DNA of 64,000 nucleotides from Stakelama marina (GCF_018122655.1 NZ_JAGRQC010000001.1:434001-498000); one strand, 5' to 3'; positions 24,338 to 32,935 are shown, counted from the stretch's first letter. Notes: generated from the letters alone by a model not told the origin. Numbers and translations: made by a program.

Positions 24338-25398
24338 GCGCGCGCTTCGCCAACCATGGCACGAAGCGCGGTGTAGAGCGCGACCGTCAGCGGCACCGCC
24401 AGCAATATGCCCAGCGTACCGAGCAGCGTGCCCGCGGCGAACAGCGCGAACAGCGTCAGGAGCGGCGGCAGCGCGGTCGCGCGGCGCTGGACGAGCGGGG
24501 TCAGCACATAGCCTTCGACCTGCTGCACCGCGACGAGCAGGACGAGCGTCAGCACCATCGCCTCCAGCCCCACGGTGGCGGCGAGGAGCAGCGCGGGAAC
24601 GGCGGTCAGGATCGGCCCGGCATAGGGAATGAATTCGAGCAATCCGGCGACCACGCCGAGCGCGAGCGGGGAAGGGAGGCCGATCGCCCATGCGCCAAGA
24701 CCCGTCAGCAGACCGACGAACAGCATCACCACAATTTGCCCGGCAAGCCAGTGGTGCAGCGCCGCGGCGACGCTGTCTAGGATTTCGGCGGCGCGCTCGC
24801 GGTTCGACGCCGGCACCAGCGCCAACAGCCCCCGGCGATAGAGATCGGGTTGCGCGGCAAGGTAAATTCCACCGGCCGCGGCAAGCAGCAGGCCGCCGAG
24901 CACATTGACCAGCCCCGACAGGATGCTTCCGATCGCCTGCGCCCCCCGGTCGGGAGTTGCCAGCGTACCGACAAATGTCAGCAATTGGCCAAGCGCGGGG
25001 ATATCACGCGCTCTCGCTTGCAGCGAGGTCCAGCCGCTGGGCAGCGCCGCGATCAACTGGTCCACCTGATGATGTACCTGCGTGCCGAACGCGACGATGC
25101 CGCCGAGAACGATCACGGCGCAGGACAGCACGACCGCGGCCAGTGCGAACCGGCGTTGCCATCCCAGCCTTCCCGCCAGAAGCGCCGCCATGCCGTCGAG
25201 CAGCACGCCGACCAGTATCGCGGCAAAGGCGAGCATCATCACCGTGCGGAGCTGCCACAGCGCGACCGCGGTTGCCGCAAAGGCGATTACGATCGCCGCG
25301 CGCGCCGCGAATTCGGTGCGCGACAGCGCGGCCGTCGATCGCGCTGGCCTGATCTGCCCTGGCCCGATCTGCCCTGGATTGTCTTCGCGATCGGCCAT
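24334..25398 (-). CDS. AI-2E family transporter
   Basis: A 354-residue polytopic membrane protein (about eight helices) of the AI-2E (formerly PerM/UPF0118) family. ALGVVAGLLEFIPYAGPILTAVPALLLAA near residue 250 is characteristic. The ATG at 25398 follows GGAGACCGGC. Members include autoinducer-2 exporters and Na+/H+ antiporters; the role here is not determined. It overlaps the glycosidase gene by four bases and is divergent from the acyl-CoA synthetase gene, with an inverted repeat between them. Confidence 0.9.
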   Translation of the reverse strand: MADREDNPGQIGPGQIRPARSTAALSRTEFAARAAIVIAFAATAVALWQLRTVMMLAFAAILVGVLLDGMAALLAGRLGWQRRFALAAVVLSCAVIVLGGIVAFGTQVHHQVDQLIAALPSGWTSLQARARDIPALGQLLTFVGTLATPDRGAQAIGSILSGLVNVLGGLLLAAAGGIYLAAQPDLYRRGLLALVPASNRERAAEILDSVAAALHHWLAGQIVVMLFVGLLTGLGAWAIGLPSPLALGVVAGLLEFIPYAGPILTAVPALLLAATVGLEAMVLTLVLLVAVQQVEGYVLTPLVQRRATALPPLLTLFALFAAGTLLGTLGILLAVPLTVALYTALRAMVGEARA

Positions 25399-25466
25399 GC
25401 CGGTCTCCGGTCGAGGATCGAAATTCAGCTTTCGGGGCGCGCGTGGCCGGGCGAAATTGGGGGTTT

Positions 25467-25488
25467 CCCGTATTTCACCGGCTACGGG
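25467..25488. promoter_or_regulatory. inverted repeat CCCGTA-N10-TACGGG between divergent genes
   Basis: A perfect six-base inverted repeat with a ten-base spacer, about midway between the AI-2E start (25398) and the acyl-CoA synthetase start (25563). Each arm carries the CCGTA half of the island motif, facing each gene at 73 and 79 bases, but the remaining bases match poorly (8-9 of 16). It may be a diverged operator of the same regulon or a separate site. Confidence 0.4.
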
Positions 25489-25562
25489 GCTTTCCCGATG
25501 GCGCGGCAATGGCGAGCGGAGTTCAAGGTTGCCGCGAACCGCGGCTCTCGGGGGAACAGGAT

Positions 25563-28220
25563 ATGACGACGCGCAATCTCGATACGCTGCTGCATCCGCG
25601 CTCGGTCGCGGTCATCGGCGCTTCGCACCGTGACGGCAGCGTCGGGCAGCGCCTGATGGCCAATCTGGGTGATTTCGCGGGAACGGTATATGCCGTCAAT
25701 CCGCGTGCGAGCGACGCCGACGGACCGTGCTGGGTCCGCAGTGTCGCAGAGCTTCCCGAAACGCCCGATCTGGCGGTCGTCGCTGCGCCTGCCGATCAGG
25801 TGGCGGACGTCATTTCCGAACTCGGCGAGAAGGGCGTGCGCATGGCCGTCGTCATTTCCGCGGGCTTGCACGATCCGGAACGGCGTCAGGCAGTGCTCGA
25901 CGCGGCGGGCAGGCATTGCCTTCGCCTCATCGGCCCTAATTCGCTGGGCATCCTGCTTCCCCAGGCCGATCTCAACGCATCGTTCGCGCAGGTCACCGCG
26001 CCGCGCGGGCGGCTGGCGCTGCTGTCGCAGAGCGGTGCGCTGGTCACTGCGATGCTCGATTGGGCGCGCGACCGCCGGCTGGGCTTTTCCAGCGTGATTT
26101 CGATGGGCGATATGATCGATGTCGATTTCGGCGACATGATCGATCTTCTGGCGAACGATCCCGGGACCGACGCGATCCTGCTTTATGTCGAAAGCATCAC
26201 AGATCCCGCGAAATTCATGTCCGCCGCGCGCGCCGCCTCTCGCATCAAGCCCGTCGTTGCGCTGAAGGCGGGGCGGAGCGCCGCCGCCAGCCGCGCGGCG
26301 GTATCGCACACCGGTCGCCTGGCCGGGGCCTATGACGTGCATCTGGCCGCGTTCGAACGCGCCGGGATCGTCGCGGTCGATACGCTCGACGGGTTGCTCG
26401 ATGCCGCGCAGATTCTTTCAACCCCGCGTCGCACGGCAGGCCGCCGCATTGCGGTCATCACCAATGGCGGTGGCCCAGGCATTCTCGCCGCCGACGCGAT
26501 TACCCAGCGCGGCGGCGAGCTGGCTCGATTGGGGCCATCGACGATCGAGGCGCTGGACGGCGTGCTGCCTGCGGGATGGTCGGGCGGGAACCCGATCGAT
26601 GTCGTCGGCGACGCGCATGCGGATCGTTTCGCCGCCGCACTCGACGTGGTGGGACGCGACGAAGATGTCGATGCGATCCTGGTGCTCCACAGTCCGACCG
26701 CCGTGGCGACCGGAACCGAGATCGCAAGGGCGGTGGCCGACTGCGTCGGCGATACGTCGCGCTTCCCCGGCCATGTCCCGGTCGTCGGATGCTGGCTGGG
26801 CGATTCGAACTGCGACGAGGTGCGGCCCATCCTTTCGGAGGCGAAGTTGCCGCTGTTCGGCTCGATCGCCCATGCCGCACAGGCGTTCGTCCATCTCTGG
26901 CAGGCAGAGGCGGCGCGATCGGCGCTGATGCAGGCCCCCGCTCATGCGCGCGCGGCAGAGAGCGACCGCGCGCGCGCAATGGCGGTCATCCGTGCCGCCC
27001 GGCATGATGGGCGCACCATATTGAGCGCAGCAGAGGCCAAGTCGCTGCTCGCCGGTTATGGCGTCCCGGTATTGCCCGCGCAGTTTGCACGGACCCCCGA
27101 AGCCGTGGCAGCCGCCTGCGAGCAACTCGACCCGCCATTCGTCGTGAAGGTCGTTTCGCCGCAGGTAACGCACAAATCTGATATTGGCGGTGTCGCGCTC
27201 GATCTGCCGAATGCAGAGGCCGCGGTAGAGGCGGCACATGCGATGCGGGGGCGCATCAGCCATGAAGAGCCGCATATCCATCTCGACGGTTTCGAGGTGG
27301 AGACGATGGTGGAGCGCCCGCATGGCCACGAATTGCTGATCGGCGTGGCGGACGACCCGACCTTCGGCCCGGTGATGACGGTCGGCGCCGGTGGAACCGC
27401 GGTGGAACTGATCGGCGACCGGGCGCTGGGGCTGCCTCCGCTCGACGACCGGCTGGCGCGCGCGATGATCGCAAAGACGCGGATCGCCCGGCTGATGGCC
27501 GGGTATCGCGATGTCCCGGCCGCCAACATCGATGCGGTTTCCGATGCACTGAACGCGGTGTCGGCGCTTGTCGTCGATCTGCCCGACATCGTCGAACTCG
27601 ACATCAACCCGCTACTTGCGGACGAAAGCGGCGTGATAGCGCTAGATGCGCGCGTGCGGATTTCACCCGAACCGGCGCAATCGCGCCTCGCGATCCGGCC
27701 GGTTCCGATACAATGGGCCGCCGACCTCACCACGCGTAGCGGAGAGCTGCTGCACGTTCGCCCGGTCGTGCCGACCGACGAGGACGTGCTGTCCGAATTC
27801 TTTCGCCATGTAACGCCGGAGGATCTGCGCTTTCGCTTCCTCAGCGCGGTGCGCGAGGTGGGGCACGAACGCATCGCTGCGATGACGCAGATCGACTATC
27901 GACGGACGATGACCTTTCTCGCCTTTGCGGGGGACAGCCCGGTCGCGGTGGCGATGCTGGCCGCCGACCCCGACCATCTGCGCGCCGAACTGGCGATCAC
28001 CGTTCGCGAGGGCTGGAAGCGCAAGGGCGTAAGCTGGACGCTGATGGAACATGTCCTGCGCTATGCCGAAGCCGACGGCATCCGGATCGTAGAATCGCTC
28101 GAAAGCACCGACAATGTCGCGGCGTTGAAGCTGGAACGCGAAATGGGTTTCACCACGACACCCGTTCCCGGCAGTCCCGGCGAGATGATCGTCCGAAAGC
28201 AGATCGCCCCGGTCGCCTGA
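25563..28220 (+). CDS. acyl-CoA synthetase (NDP-forming) / GNAT acetyltransferase fusion, PatZ-like
   Basis: An 885-residue protein laid out like E. coli PatZ and Salmonella Pat. The CoA-binding Rossmann domain comes first (HPRSVAVIGAS at 11-21), then ligase subdomains with H249 in SHTGRLAGA, an ATP-grasp segment (FVVKVVSPQVTHKSDIGGVALDL near residue 525), and a C-terminal GNAT domain (about 720-885; LAITVREGWKRKGVSWTLM). The start at 25563 follows GGGGGAACAGGAT. PatZ acetylates lysines such as that of acetyl-CoA synthetase. The histidine phosphorylated in true ADP-forming acetyl-CoA synthetases is retained here, so synthetase activity may persist. Confidence 0.9.
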   Translation: MTTRNLDTLLHPRSVAVIGASHRDGSVGQRLMANLGDFAGTVYAVNPRASDADGPCWVRSVAELPETPDLAVVAAPADQVADVISELGEKGVRMAVVISAGLHDPERRQAVLDAAGRHCLRLIGPNSLGILLPQADLNASFAQVTAPRGRLALLSQSGALVTAMLDWARDRRLGFSSVISMGDMIDVDFGDMIDLLANDPGTDAILLYVESITDPAKFMSAARAASRIKPVVALKAGRSAAASRAAVSHTGRLAGAYDVHLAAFERAGIVAVDTLDGLLDAAQILSTPRRTAGRRIAVITNGGGPGILAADAITQRGGELARLGPSTIEALDGVLPAGWSGGNPIDVVGDAHADRFAAALDVVGRDEDVDAILVLHSPTAVATGTEIARAVADCVGDTSRFPGHVPVVGCWLGDSNCDEVRPILSEAKLPLFGSIAHAAQAFVHLWQAEAARSALMQAPAHARAAESDRARAMAVIRAARHDGRTILSAAEAKSLLAGYGVPVLPAQFARTPEAVAAACEQLDPPFVVKVVSPQVTHKSDIGGVALDLPNAEAAVEAAHAMRGRISHEEPHIHLDGFEVETMVERPHGHELLIGVADDPTFGPVMTVGAGGTAVELIGDRALGLPPLDDRLARAMIAKTRIARLMAGYRDVPAANIDAVSDALNAVSALVVDLPDIVELDINPLLADESGVIALDARVRISPEPAQSRLAIRPVPIQWAADLTTRSGELLHVRPVVPTDEDVLSEFFRHVTPEDLRFRFLSAVREVGHERIAAMTQIDYRRTMTFLAFAGDSPVAVAMLAADPDHLRAELAITVREGWKRKGVSWTLMEHVLRYAEADGIRIVESLESTDNVAALKLEREMGFTTTPVPGSPGEMIVRKQIAPVA

Positions 28221-28256
28221 CGGTCGCACGGTGGCGCCATGTGCGGTTCTGCGGGT

Positions 28257-28333
28257 TGGCGCGCCCGGCTGGATTCGAACCAGCGGCCTCAAGATTAGAA
28301 GTCTCGTGCTCTATCCAACTGAGCTACGGGCGC
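28257..28333 (-). tRNA. tRNA-Arg (anticodon TCT)
   Basis: A full cloverleaf on the minus strand: acceptor stem GCGCCCG/CGGGCGC, D-arm GCTC...GAGC, anticodon stem CGAGA/TCTTG with loop CTTCTAA (anticodon TCT, reading AGA), and T-arm GCTGG-TTCGAAT-CCAGC. Discriminator G and an encoded CCA end the gene. Confidence 0.95.
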
Positions 28334-28391
28334 CCCGCCGACGCCCATAACGGCAATTGCGCGAGGGCGGAACAGCGATCATACATCGGCC

Positions 28392-29141
28392 ATGAACAAC
28401 GGGGGCAAGGGCGCGCCGCACGCGGTCGAGGCGGGCAAGGTTTCGGGCGGTCATTTCCGCTATTTCGATTTTCTGATGGCGGCGTTCGTCACCATCCTGC
28501 TGCTGTCGAACGTGATTGGCGCGGGCAAGGTTGCGACGGTCGATCTGCCGCTGATCGGCGACTGGCCGTTCGGCGCGGGCATCCTGTTCTTTCCCGTATC
28601 CTATGTCCTCGGCGATGTGCTGACCGAGGTGTACGGCTATGCCCGTGCCCGCCGAGTCATCTGGGCGGGGTTCGGCGCCGTGCTGTTCATGGCGTTCATG
28701 GCGTGGGTCGTGGTGGCGCTGCCGCCCGCGCCGGACTGGGGCAATCAGGCCGCCTATGAAGCGGTGTTCGGGCAGGTCCCGCGCATCGTCCTGGCGTCGA
28801 TCTGCGCTTTCTGGGCGGGCGAGTTCGTCAACAGCTATGTCATGGCGAAGATGAAGGTCTGGACCAAGGGCCGGATGCTGTGGACCCGCACGATCGGCTC
28901 GACGATCTTCGGCGAGGGCGTGGACAGCCTGATCTTCTATCCGCTCGCCTTCTGGGGCGCGACGGGATGGACGCATTCGCTCGTGTTCGAGGTGCTGCTG
29001 ACGCAGTGGGTGCTGAAGGTCGGCTGGGAAGTGCTTCTGACGCCGTTCACCTATCTCGTCGTCGGCACGCTCAAGCGGCGCGAAGGTGTCGACGTGTACG
29101 ATACCGGCACCAGTTTCACGCCGTTCAGCACGAAGCTGTAA
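28392..29141 (+). CDS. queuosine precursor transporter (VUT/YhhQ family)
   Basis: A 249-residue inner-membrane protein with about six hydrophobic helices. Typical family segments are LLLSNVIGAGKV near residue 38, FPVSYVLGDVLTEVYGYARAR near residue 65 and TRTIGSTIFGEGVDSLIFYPLAFWG near residue 160. The E. coli member YhhQ imports 7-cyano-7-deazaguanine or related queuosine precursors. An N-terminal extension of about 25 residues is polar. It stands alone between the tRNA and the convergent purQ gene. Confidence 0.9.
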   Translation: MNNGGKGAPHAVEAGKVSGGHFRYFDFLMAAFVTILLLSNVIGAGKVATVDLPLIGDWPFGAGILFFPVSYVLGDVLTEVYGYARARRVIWAGFGAVLFMAFMAWVVVALPPAPDWGNQAAYEAVFGQVPRIVLASICAFWAGEFVNSYVMAKMKVWTKGRMLWTRTIGSTIFGEGVDSLIFYPLAFWGATGWTHSLVFEVLLTQWVLKVGWEVLLTPFTYLVVGTLKRREGVDVYDTGTSFTPFSTKL

Positions 29142-29152
29142 CGGCCGCGCCT

Positions 29153-29821
29153 TCAGGCGGCGACCGTTTCCAGCAGGCCTTCGAACAGCCGCCGGCCCTC
29201 GTCACCGCCATGCGCGGCTTCGATCCGGCGTTCGGGATGCGGCATCATGCCGAGGACATTGCCGGCGCCGTTCAGGATGCCCGCAATGTTGCGCGCCGAC
29301 CCGTTGATGTTCTCGGCATAGCGAAATGCCACGCGGCCTTCGCCTTCCAGCCGGTCGAGCGTATCGTCGTCGGCGAAGTAATTGCCGTCGTGGTGCGCCA
29401 CCGGAATGCGGATCGTTTCACCGGCCTGATAGCGATCGGTAAAGATCGACCGGTTGTTTTCGACCGTCAGCGCGGCGTCGCGGCAGACGAAGTTCAGCCC
29501 GCTGTTGCGCATCAGCGCCCCGGGCAACAGCCCCGATTCGGTCAGCACCTGAAAGCCGTTGCAGATGCCGATTACCGGCGTGCCGCGCCCGGCCGCCCCG
29601 ACCACCGCCTGCATGATCGGCGAGCGAGCCGAAATCGCGCCGCAGCGCAGATAATCGCCATAGGAAAAGCCACCCGGCAACGCGATCAGCCCGATCCCGT
29701 CGGGCAGTTCGCTTTCGCCGTGCCAGACCATGGCCGGCGCGGTGCCCGATACGTCGCGCAGCGCCACCGCGACGTCGCGGTCGCAGTTCGAACCGGGAAA
29801 TACGATGACGGCGGTCTTCAT
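29153..29821 (-). CDS. purQ: phosphoribosylformylglycinamidine synthase, glutaminase subunit PurQ
   Basis: A 222-residue class I glutamine amidotransferase of purine synthesis, supplying ammonia to PurL. It starts [16 protein letters not shown]. The nucleophile cysteine lies in GICNGFQVL (about residue 87) and the His/Glu pair in GMMPHPERR near the C-terminus. The start overlaps the purS stop (ATGA). Together with PurS and PurL (not in the window) it forms the multi-subunit FGAM synthase. Confidence 0.95.
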   Translation of the reverse strand: MKTAVIVFPGSNCDRDVAVALRDVSGTAPAMVWHGESELPDGIGLIALPGGFSYGDYLRCGAISARSPIMQAVVGAAGRGTPVIGICNGFQVLTESGLLPGALMRNSGLNFVCRDAALTVENNRSIFTDRYQAGETIRIPVAHHDGNYFADDDTLDRLEGEGRVAFRYAENINGSARNIAGILNGAGNVLGMMPHPERRIEAAHGGDEGRRLFEGLLETVAA

Positions 29822-30048
29822 TGGCGTTCGACCCGGTAGTTTTCGATCACCGTATTGGCGAGCAGCTTGCGGCACATCTCGTCGATCTGCTCGTCGCTCG
29901 TGTCGTCGGCGACCTCGAGTTCGAAGATCTTGCCGGCGCGAACGTCCGCCACACCCTCGAAGCCGAGCGAACCGAGCGCGTGCTGGATCGCCTTGCCCTG
30001 AGGATCGAGGACGCCGTTTTTCAGGGTAACGACGACGCGGAGCTTCAT
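29818..30048 (-). CDS. purS: phosphoribosylformylglycinamidine synthase subunit PurS
   Basis: A 76-residue protein with the PurS pattern: [20 protein letters not shown], then [21 protein letters not shown]. The start at 30048 follows GGGAGGTCCGCA, so the longer open frame is not used. It is a small structural subunit bridging PurL and PurQ. purQ follows with a four-base overlap. In related bacteria purC usually directly precedes purS; here the Slam/TbpB-like pair and a small opposite-strand gene lie between. Confidence 0.94.
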   Translation of the reverse strand: MKLRVVVTLKNGVLDPQGKAIQHALGSLGFEGVADVRAGKIFELEVADDTSDEQIDEMCRKLLANTVIENYRVERQ

Positions 30049-30196
30049 TGCGGACCTCCCGGGGGAATCTTCGAACAGCGGATGCGGGGCGCTATGGCGT
30101 GGGGGAGGGCGAACTGCAAGGTTCATTCCCCCTTTACCACTTTGTGCGAAGCTTGCCGGCGATTGCAGGGATCGAAACACGATCGGCAGGTGATTT

Positions 30197-30346
30197 ATGG
30201 CGTTTCTCGCAATGGTGATGTTCGTGTCGCTGTTCGCTTTCGGCGGCGACTTTTTCGGCTGGAGCGATCCGCACGGCCGGATTCAGCTCGCGCTCGTCGC
30301 GACCTTCGTCTTCGGCATCATCTGCGGTTTCAAGGCCAAGGGCTGA
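30197..30346 (+). CDS. small two-span membrane protein (49 aa)
   Basis: A short gene with GGCAGGTGATTT before the ATG. The product, beginning MAFLAMVMFVSLFAFGGDFF, has hydrophobic segments at about 2-19 and 30-44 separated by a polar loop (GWSDPHGRIQ) and a basic C-terminus (FKAKG). Composition and ribosome-binding site support coding; no function is recognised. It ends four bases before the stop of the convergent Slam gene. Confidence 0.55.
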   Translation: MAFLAMVMFVSLFAFGGDFFGWSDPHGRIQLALVATFVFGIICGFKAKG

Positions 30347-30350
30347 GCCC

Positions 30351-31706
30351 TCAGAAATACCGCGCCAGCGTGAAGCGGAAGCGCGTCCGGTCGGTCGCAT
30401 AATATCGTACCGAGCTGTCGGTCGTGGCGTAGGACACGCTCATCGAAGGCGAAAAGCCAAGCACCCGGATCTTGCGATAGCCCAGGCTTGCTCGTGCGCC
30501 GTAGCGCCAGTCCTTGCGCGGCTCGACCGAGAATAGCGGCATCGGTGCGTCATAGGTCGCGCGCGACACCGTTCCGCTGACCGCGAAATTGATGCCCAGC
30601 GGCAGTTCGCCGCCGATCCCCAGAGTGCCGCCATATTCCTTGCTCGAATAAGCATCGGCTGCCAGCCAGTCGCGCCGCGCGAATGCGCCGAGCGAGGCGA
30701 CCAGCGTCTTCGACACCGCGCGTTCGTAGCTGAGATAGGCCGATCCCTGCCAACCGTCATATGCCGGGTCGAACTTCGCATCGGTCTTGCGCAGGTCGAT
30801 CTGCGCACCGATCTGGTCGCTGTCGCTGAGCGTCAGTTGCGCGCCCAGCTTCGTGCCCACCTGGCGTGTGACGACATCGCCGCCGAACCAGCGTTGCGCG
30901 CCGACGGCCTGTCCCGACACGCTCAGCCGGTCGGTTATGCGGTAGGAGGGGCCGGCGGCGAACTGGACGAGATAGTCGTCATAATCGCTTCCGGCATAGT
31001 TGGTGCCGATCGAATCGAGGTCGAACAGCATTGCCATGCGGTCGGCGACCGGCAGGCGAAGCCCTGCGGAGATCGACCCGGTTTCGCCGGTTCCCGACCG
31101 CGCCTTCGCCTTTTCGTCGAGCGTCAGCGGAATGGGGATCGATCCGAAGAGCACGGTTACGGTGCTGGCATCGGTCGCATTGTTGATATTGGTATCGGGC
31201 GCGATGCCAAAATCGACGTCGAGGCTCCACGCCCTGCGCGAGCGGATGATATTGCGCACGGTGCGGATGGTGCGGGCGACGTCGGGCGGCAGGTCGTCAT
31301 CCTGCTGCGCGATGCGGAACTGGCGGTCGGCGCTTTGCGGCTTGCCCATCGCCAGCATCGTCTTGGCAAGTTCCAGCCGGACGCGCGTCTGGCTGGGGTC
31401 GTTCGCCAGGATTGCCTTATATTCATCGGCTGCGGTCTGGTTGTCGCCGGTGGCGGCGGCGACCATGCCGGTCAGGTAACGCGTCTCGAACCGCAGCTCG
31501 GGTATCTTGCTCAGCGCCGCGAGCAGGACTTTCGCCTCGTCATAGCGCTTGTCGCGGATCAGCACCTGCGTTTCGCCGAGCAGTTGCTCGGGCGTCAGCC
31601 GCGCCTTGCAGGTCGCCGCCGCGCAGCGATCGAGCAGCGTCTGGGCGTGCGTCGGCACCGCTGCCAGCGTCGCCGCCAGCAGCGCTATCGCCGCCGTGAT
31701 ACGCAT
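30351..31706 (-). CDS. surface lipoprotein assembly modifier (Slam)-like outer-membrane protein
   Basis: A 451-residue protein with a signal peptide ending around VPTHAQ. A TPR-like helical domain covers about residues 35-135 (ELRFETRYLTGMVAAATGDNQTAADEY and following). A C-terminal beta-barrel (about 155-451) ends in a terminal phenylalanine (RFTLARYF). This is the two-domain plan of Slam (DUF560) proteins, which move lipoproteins such as TbpB to the cell surface. Its ATG overlaps the stop of the TbpB-like gene (TAATG), so translator and substrate are coupled. Slams are best known from Neisseria and Moraxella-type bacteria; a sphingomonad copy is less studied. Confidence 0.85.
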   Translation of the reverse strand: MRITAAIALLAATLAAVPTHAQTLLDRCAAATCKARLTPEQLLGETQVLIRDKRYDEAKVLLAALSKIPELRFETRYLTGMVAAATGDNQTAADEYKAILANDPSQTRVRLELAKTMLAMGKPQSADRQFRIAQQDDDLPPDVARTIRTVRNIIRSRRAWSLDVDFGIAPDTNINNATDASTVTVLFGSIPIPLTLDEKAKARSGTGETGSISAGLRLPVADRMAMLFDLDSIGTNYAGSDYDDYLVQFAAGPSYRITDRLSVSGQAVGAQRWFGGDVVTRQVGTKLGAQLTLSDSDQIGAQIDLRKTDAKFDPAYDGWQGSAYLSYERAVSKTLVASLGAFARRDWLAADAYSSKEYGGTLGIGGELPLGINFAVSGTVSRATYDAPMPLFSVEPRKDWRYGARASLGYRKIRVLGFSPSMSVSYATTDSSVRYYATDRTRFRFTLARYF

Positions 31707-32935
31707 TATTTCTTGCCCGTGAACGCGCCGAGAATGTCGATCCGCTCGTCCGGCGTGCCGCCGACGATGCGGAACCCGCCGCCGATTTCCTCGCCATTGG
31801 GGCCGAAGAACGCGCCGTCGATGCTCGACCCGGCGATGTTGACGGTGAAGTCGCTCATACCCGGCCGCTCGAACTTCGCGGAGGTGAAGCTTCCGGTGAA
31901 GCCGCCCTTGTTGACCAGATCGATGGTCGCCTGAGCAGAGGCGCTGAAGGTCGAACCGGCGGGCATCGAACTCGCGCCGCTCGTATAGGCGTCGATCGAC
32001 GGGGCAAGGACGGTCCCGGTGAAGTCGCTCTTGACCGACAGTGCGCCGAAATCGACGGTCGTCGTCTGCGATCCGTCGATCCACTGGAAATAGGTCGGCG
32101 CACCGGCATTGGTGTCGAGATCGGGGTTGAACACCATCGTCGCGATCATGTCGCCGGTAAAGGTGCCCGAACCCGTTTTGGGGACATTCGCGTTGGTCGT
32201 GCGCTCGCCAAAGACGAACGCGCCGCGATCGAGATGATATTGCTCGCGCAGATAGGACGGGCTGGCGGGATCGTCCTGGATCTCGCTCGCCGATACCTGA
32301 TTGTGCACATAGCCGGCATAGGTGACGTACTGCGTCGTCGTGCCCGGCTTCTGATAGAAGAAGCTGTAGGTGTCGCTGGTATAGTCGCGCGCGCCGACGA
32401 CATAGTCGGATTGCGCCGCGCCGGCGGTGTAATAGGGGCTGCCGGTGGGAAGCTGGCTGCCGCTGCCCGATCCGAACTGAAGATACTGGATGTTCTTTGC
32501 CGGATCGAGATTGGGGACGCCCGCCTGCGGTTCCTTCGCGCCGCCGAAATCGGTGCGATGCGCCGGGTCCTGAAAGCGGCCGTCGGTCGATACCTGTGCG
32601 TTGGGGCGGCTGATCGTCAGTTCGAAAATGGCATCGCGCGGGTCGTAGGCGACCGAAATGCCGCTGTCGCGCGCGGTATTGGCGTCGCCGGCATAAAGCT
32701 GCCCGCGCTGCACCGTCTTGTTGGAATCGGTGTAATATTCATAGTGATGAACACCGCCGATCGCCTCATAGGTCTTGGCTTCGGTGGGATTGACGAAGCT
32801 GTGCGTATCGCCGGAGCCCGATCCGCCTGCCGTGGGCGGCGCGCTGCCGCCAACCGTCTGGGGACCGGTACCGCCGCCGCAAGCTGCGAGTGCCGTCGCA
32901 CAACCGAGAACAATCAGATTCCGCTTCGCAACCAC
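31706..32935 (-). CDS. TbpB-like surface lipoprotein, likely Slam client
   Basis: A 409-residue lipoprotein. It starts with GTG at 32935 after AAGGGGG and has the lipobox LAAC with lipidated C19, followed by GGG, a feature of surface-exposed lipoproteins. The C-terminal part (about 290-405) looks like the eight-stranded TbpB-type barrel and ends with GAFFGPNGEEIGGGFRIVG, matching the FxGPxxxExGGxF signature of TbpB, HpuA and hemophilin-type proteins. The ligand is unknown: related proteins bind transferrin, haemoglobin, haem or factor H. It is coupled to the Slam gene downstream, so surface display is likely. No TonB-dependent receptor is adjacent. Confidence 0.82.
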   Translation of the reverse strand: MVAKRNLIVLGCATALAACGGGTGPQTVGGSAPPTAGGSGSGDTHSFVNPTEAKTYEAIGGVHHYEYYTDSNKTVQRGQLYAGDANTARDSGISVAYDPRDAIFELTISRPNAQVSTDGRFQDPAHRTDFGGAKEPQAGVPNLDPAKNIQYLQFGSGSGSQLPTGSPYYTAGAAQSDYVVGARDYTSDTYSFFYQKPGTTTQYVTYAGYVHNQVSASEIQDDPASPSYLREQYHLDRGAFVFGERTTNANVPKTGSGTFTGDMIATMVFNPDLDTNAGAPTYFQWIDGSQTTTVDFGALSVKSDFTGTVLAPSIDAYTSGASSMPAGSTFSASAQATIDLVNKGGFTGSFTSAKFERPGMSDFTVNIAGSSIDGAFFGPNGEEIGGGFRIVGGTPDERIDILGAFTGKK

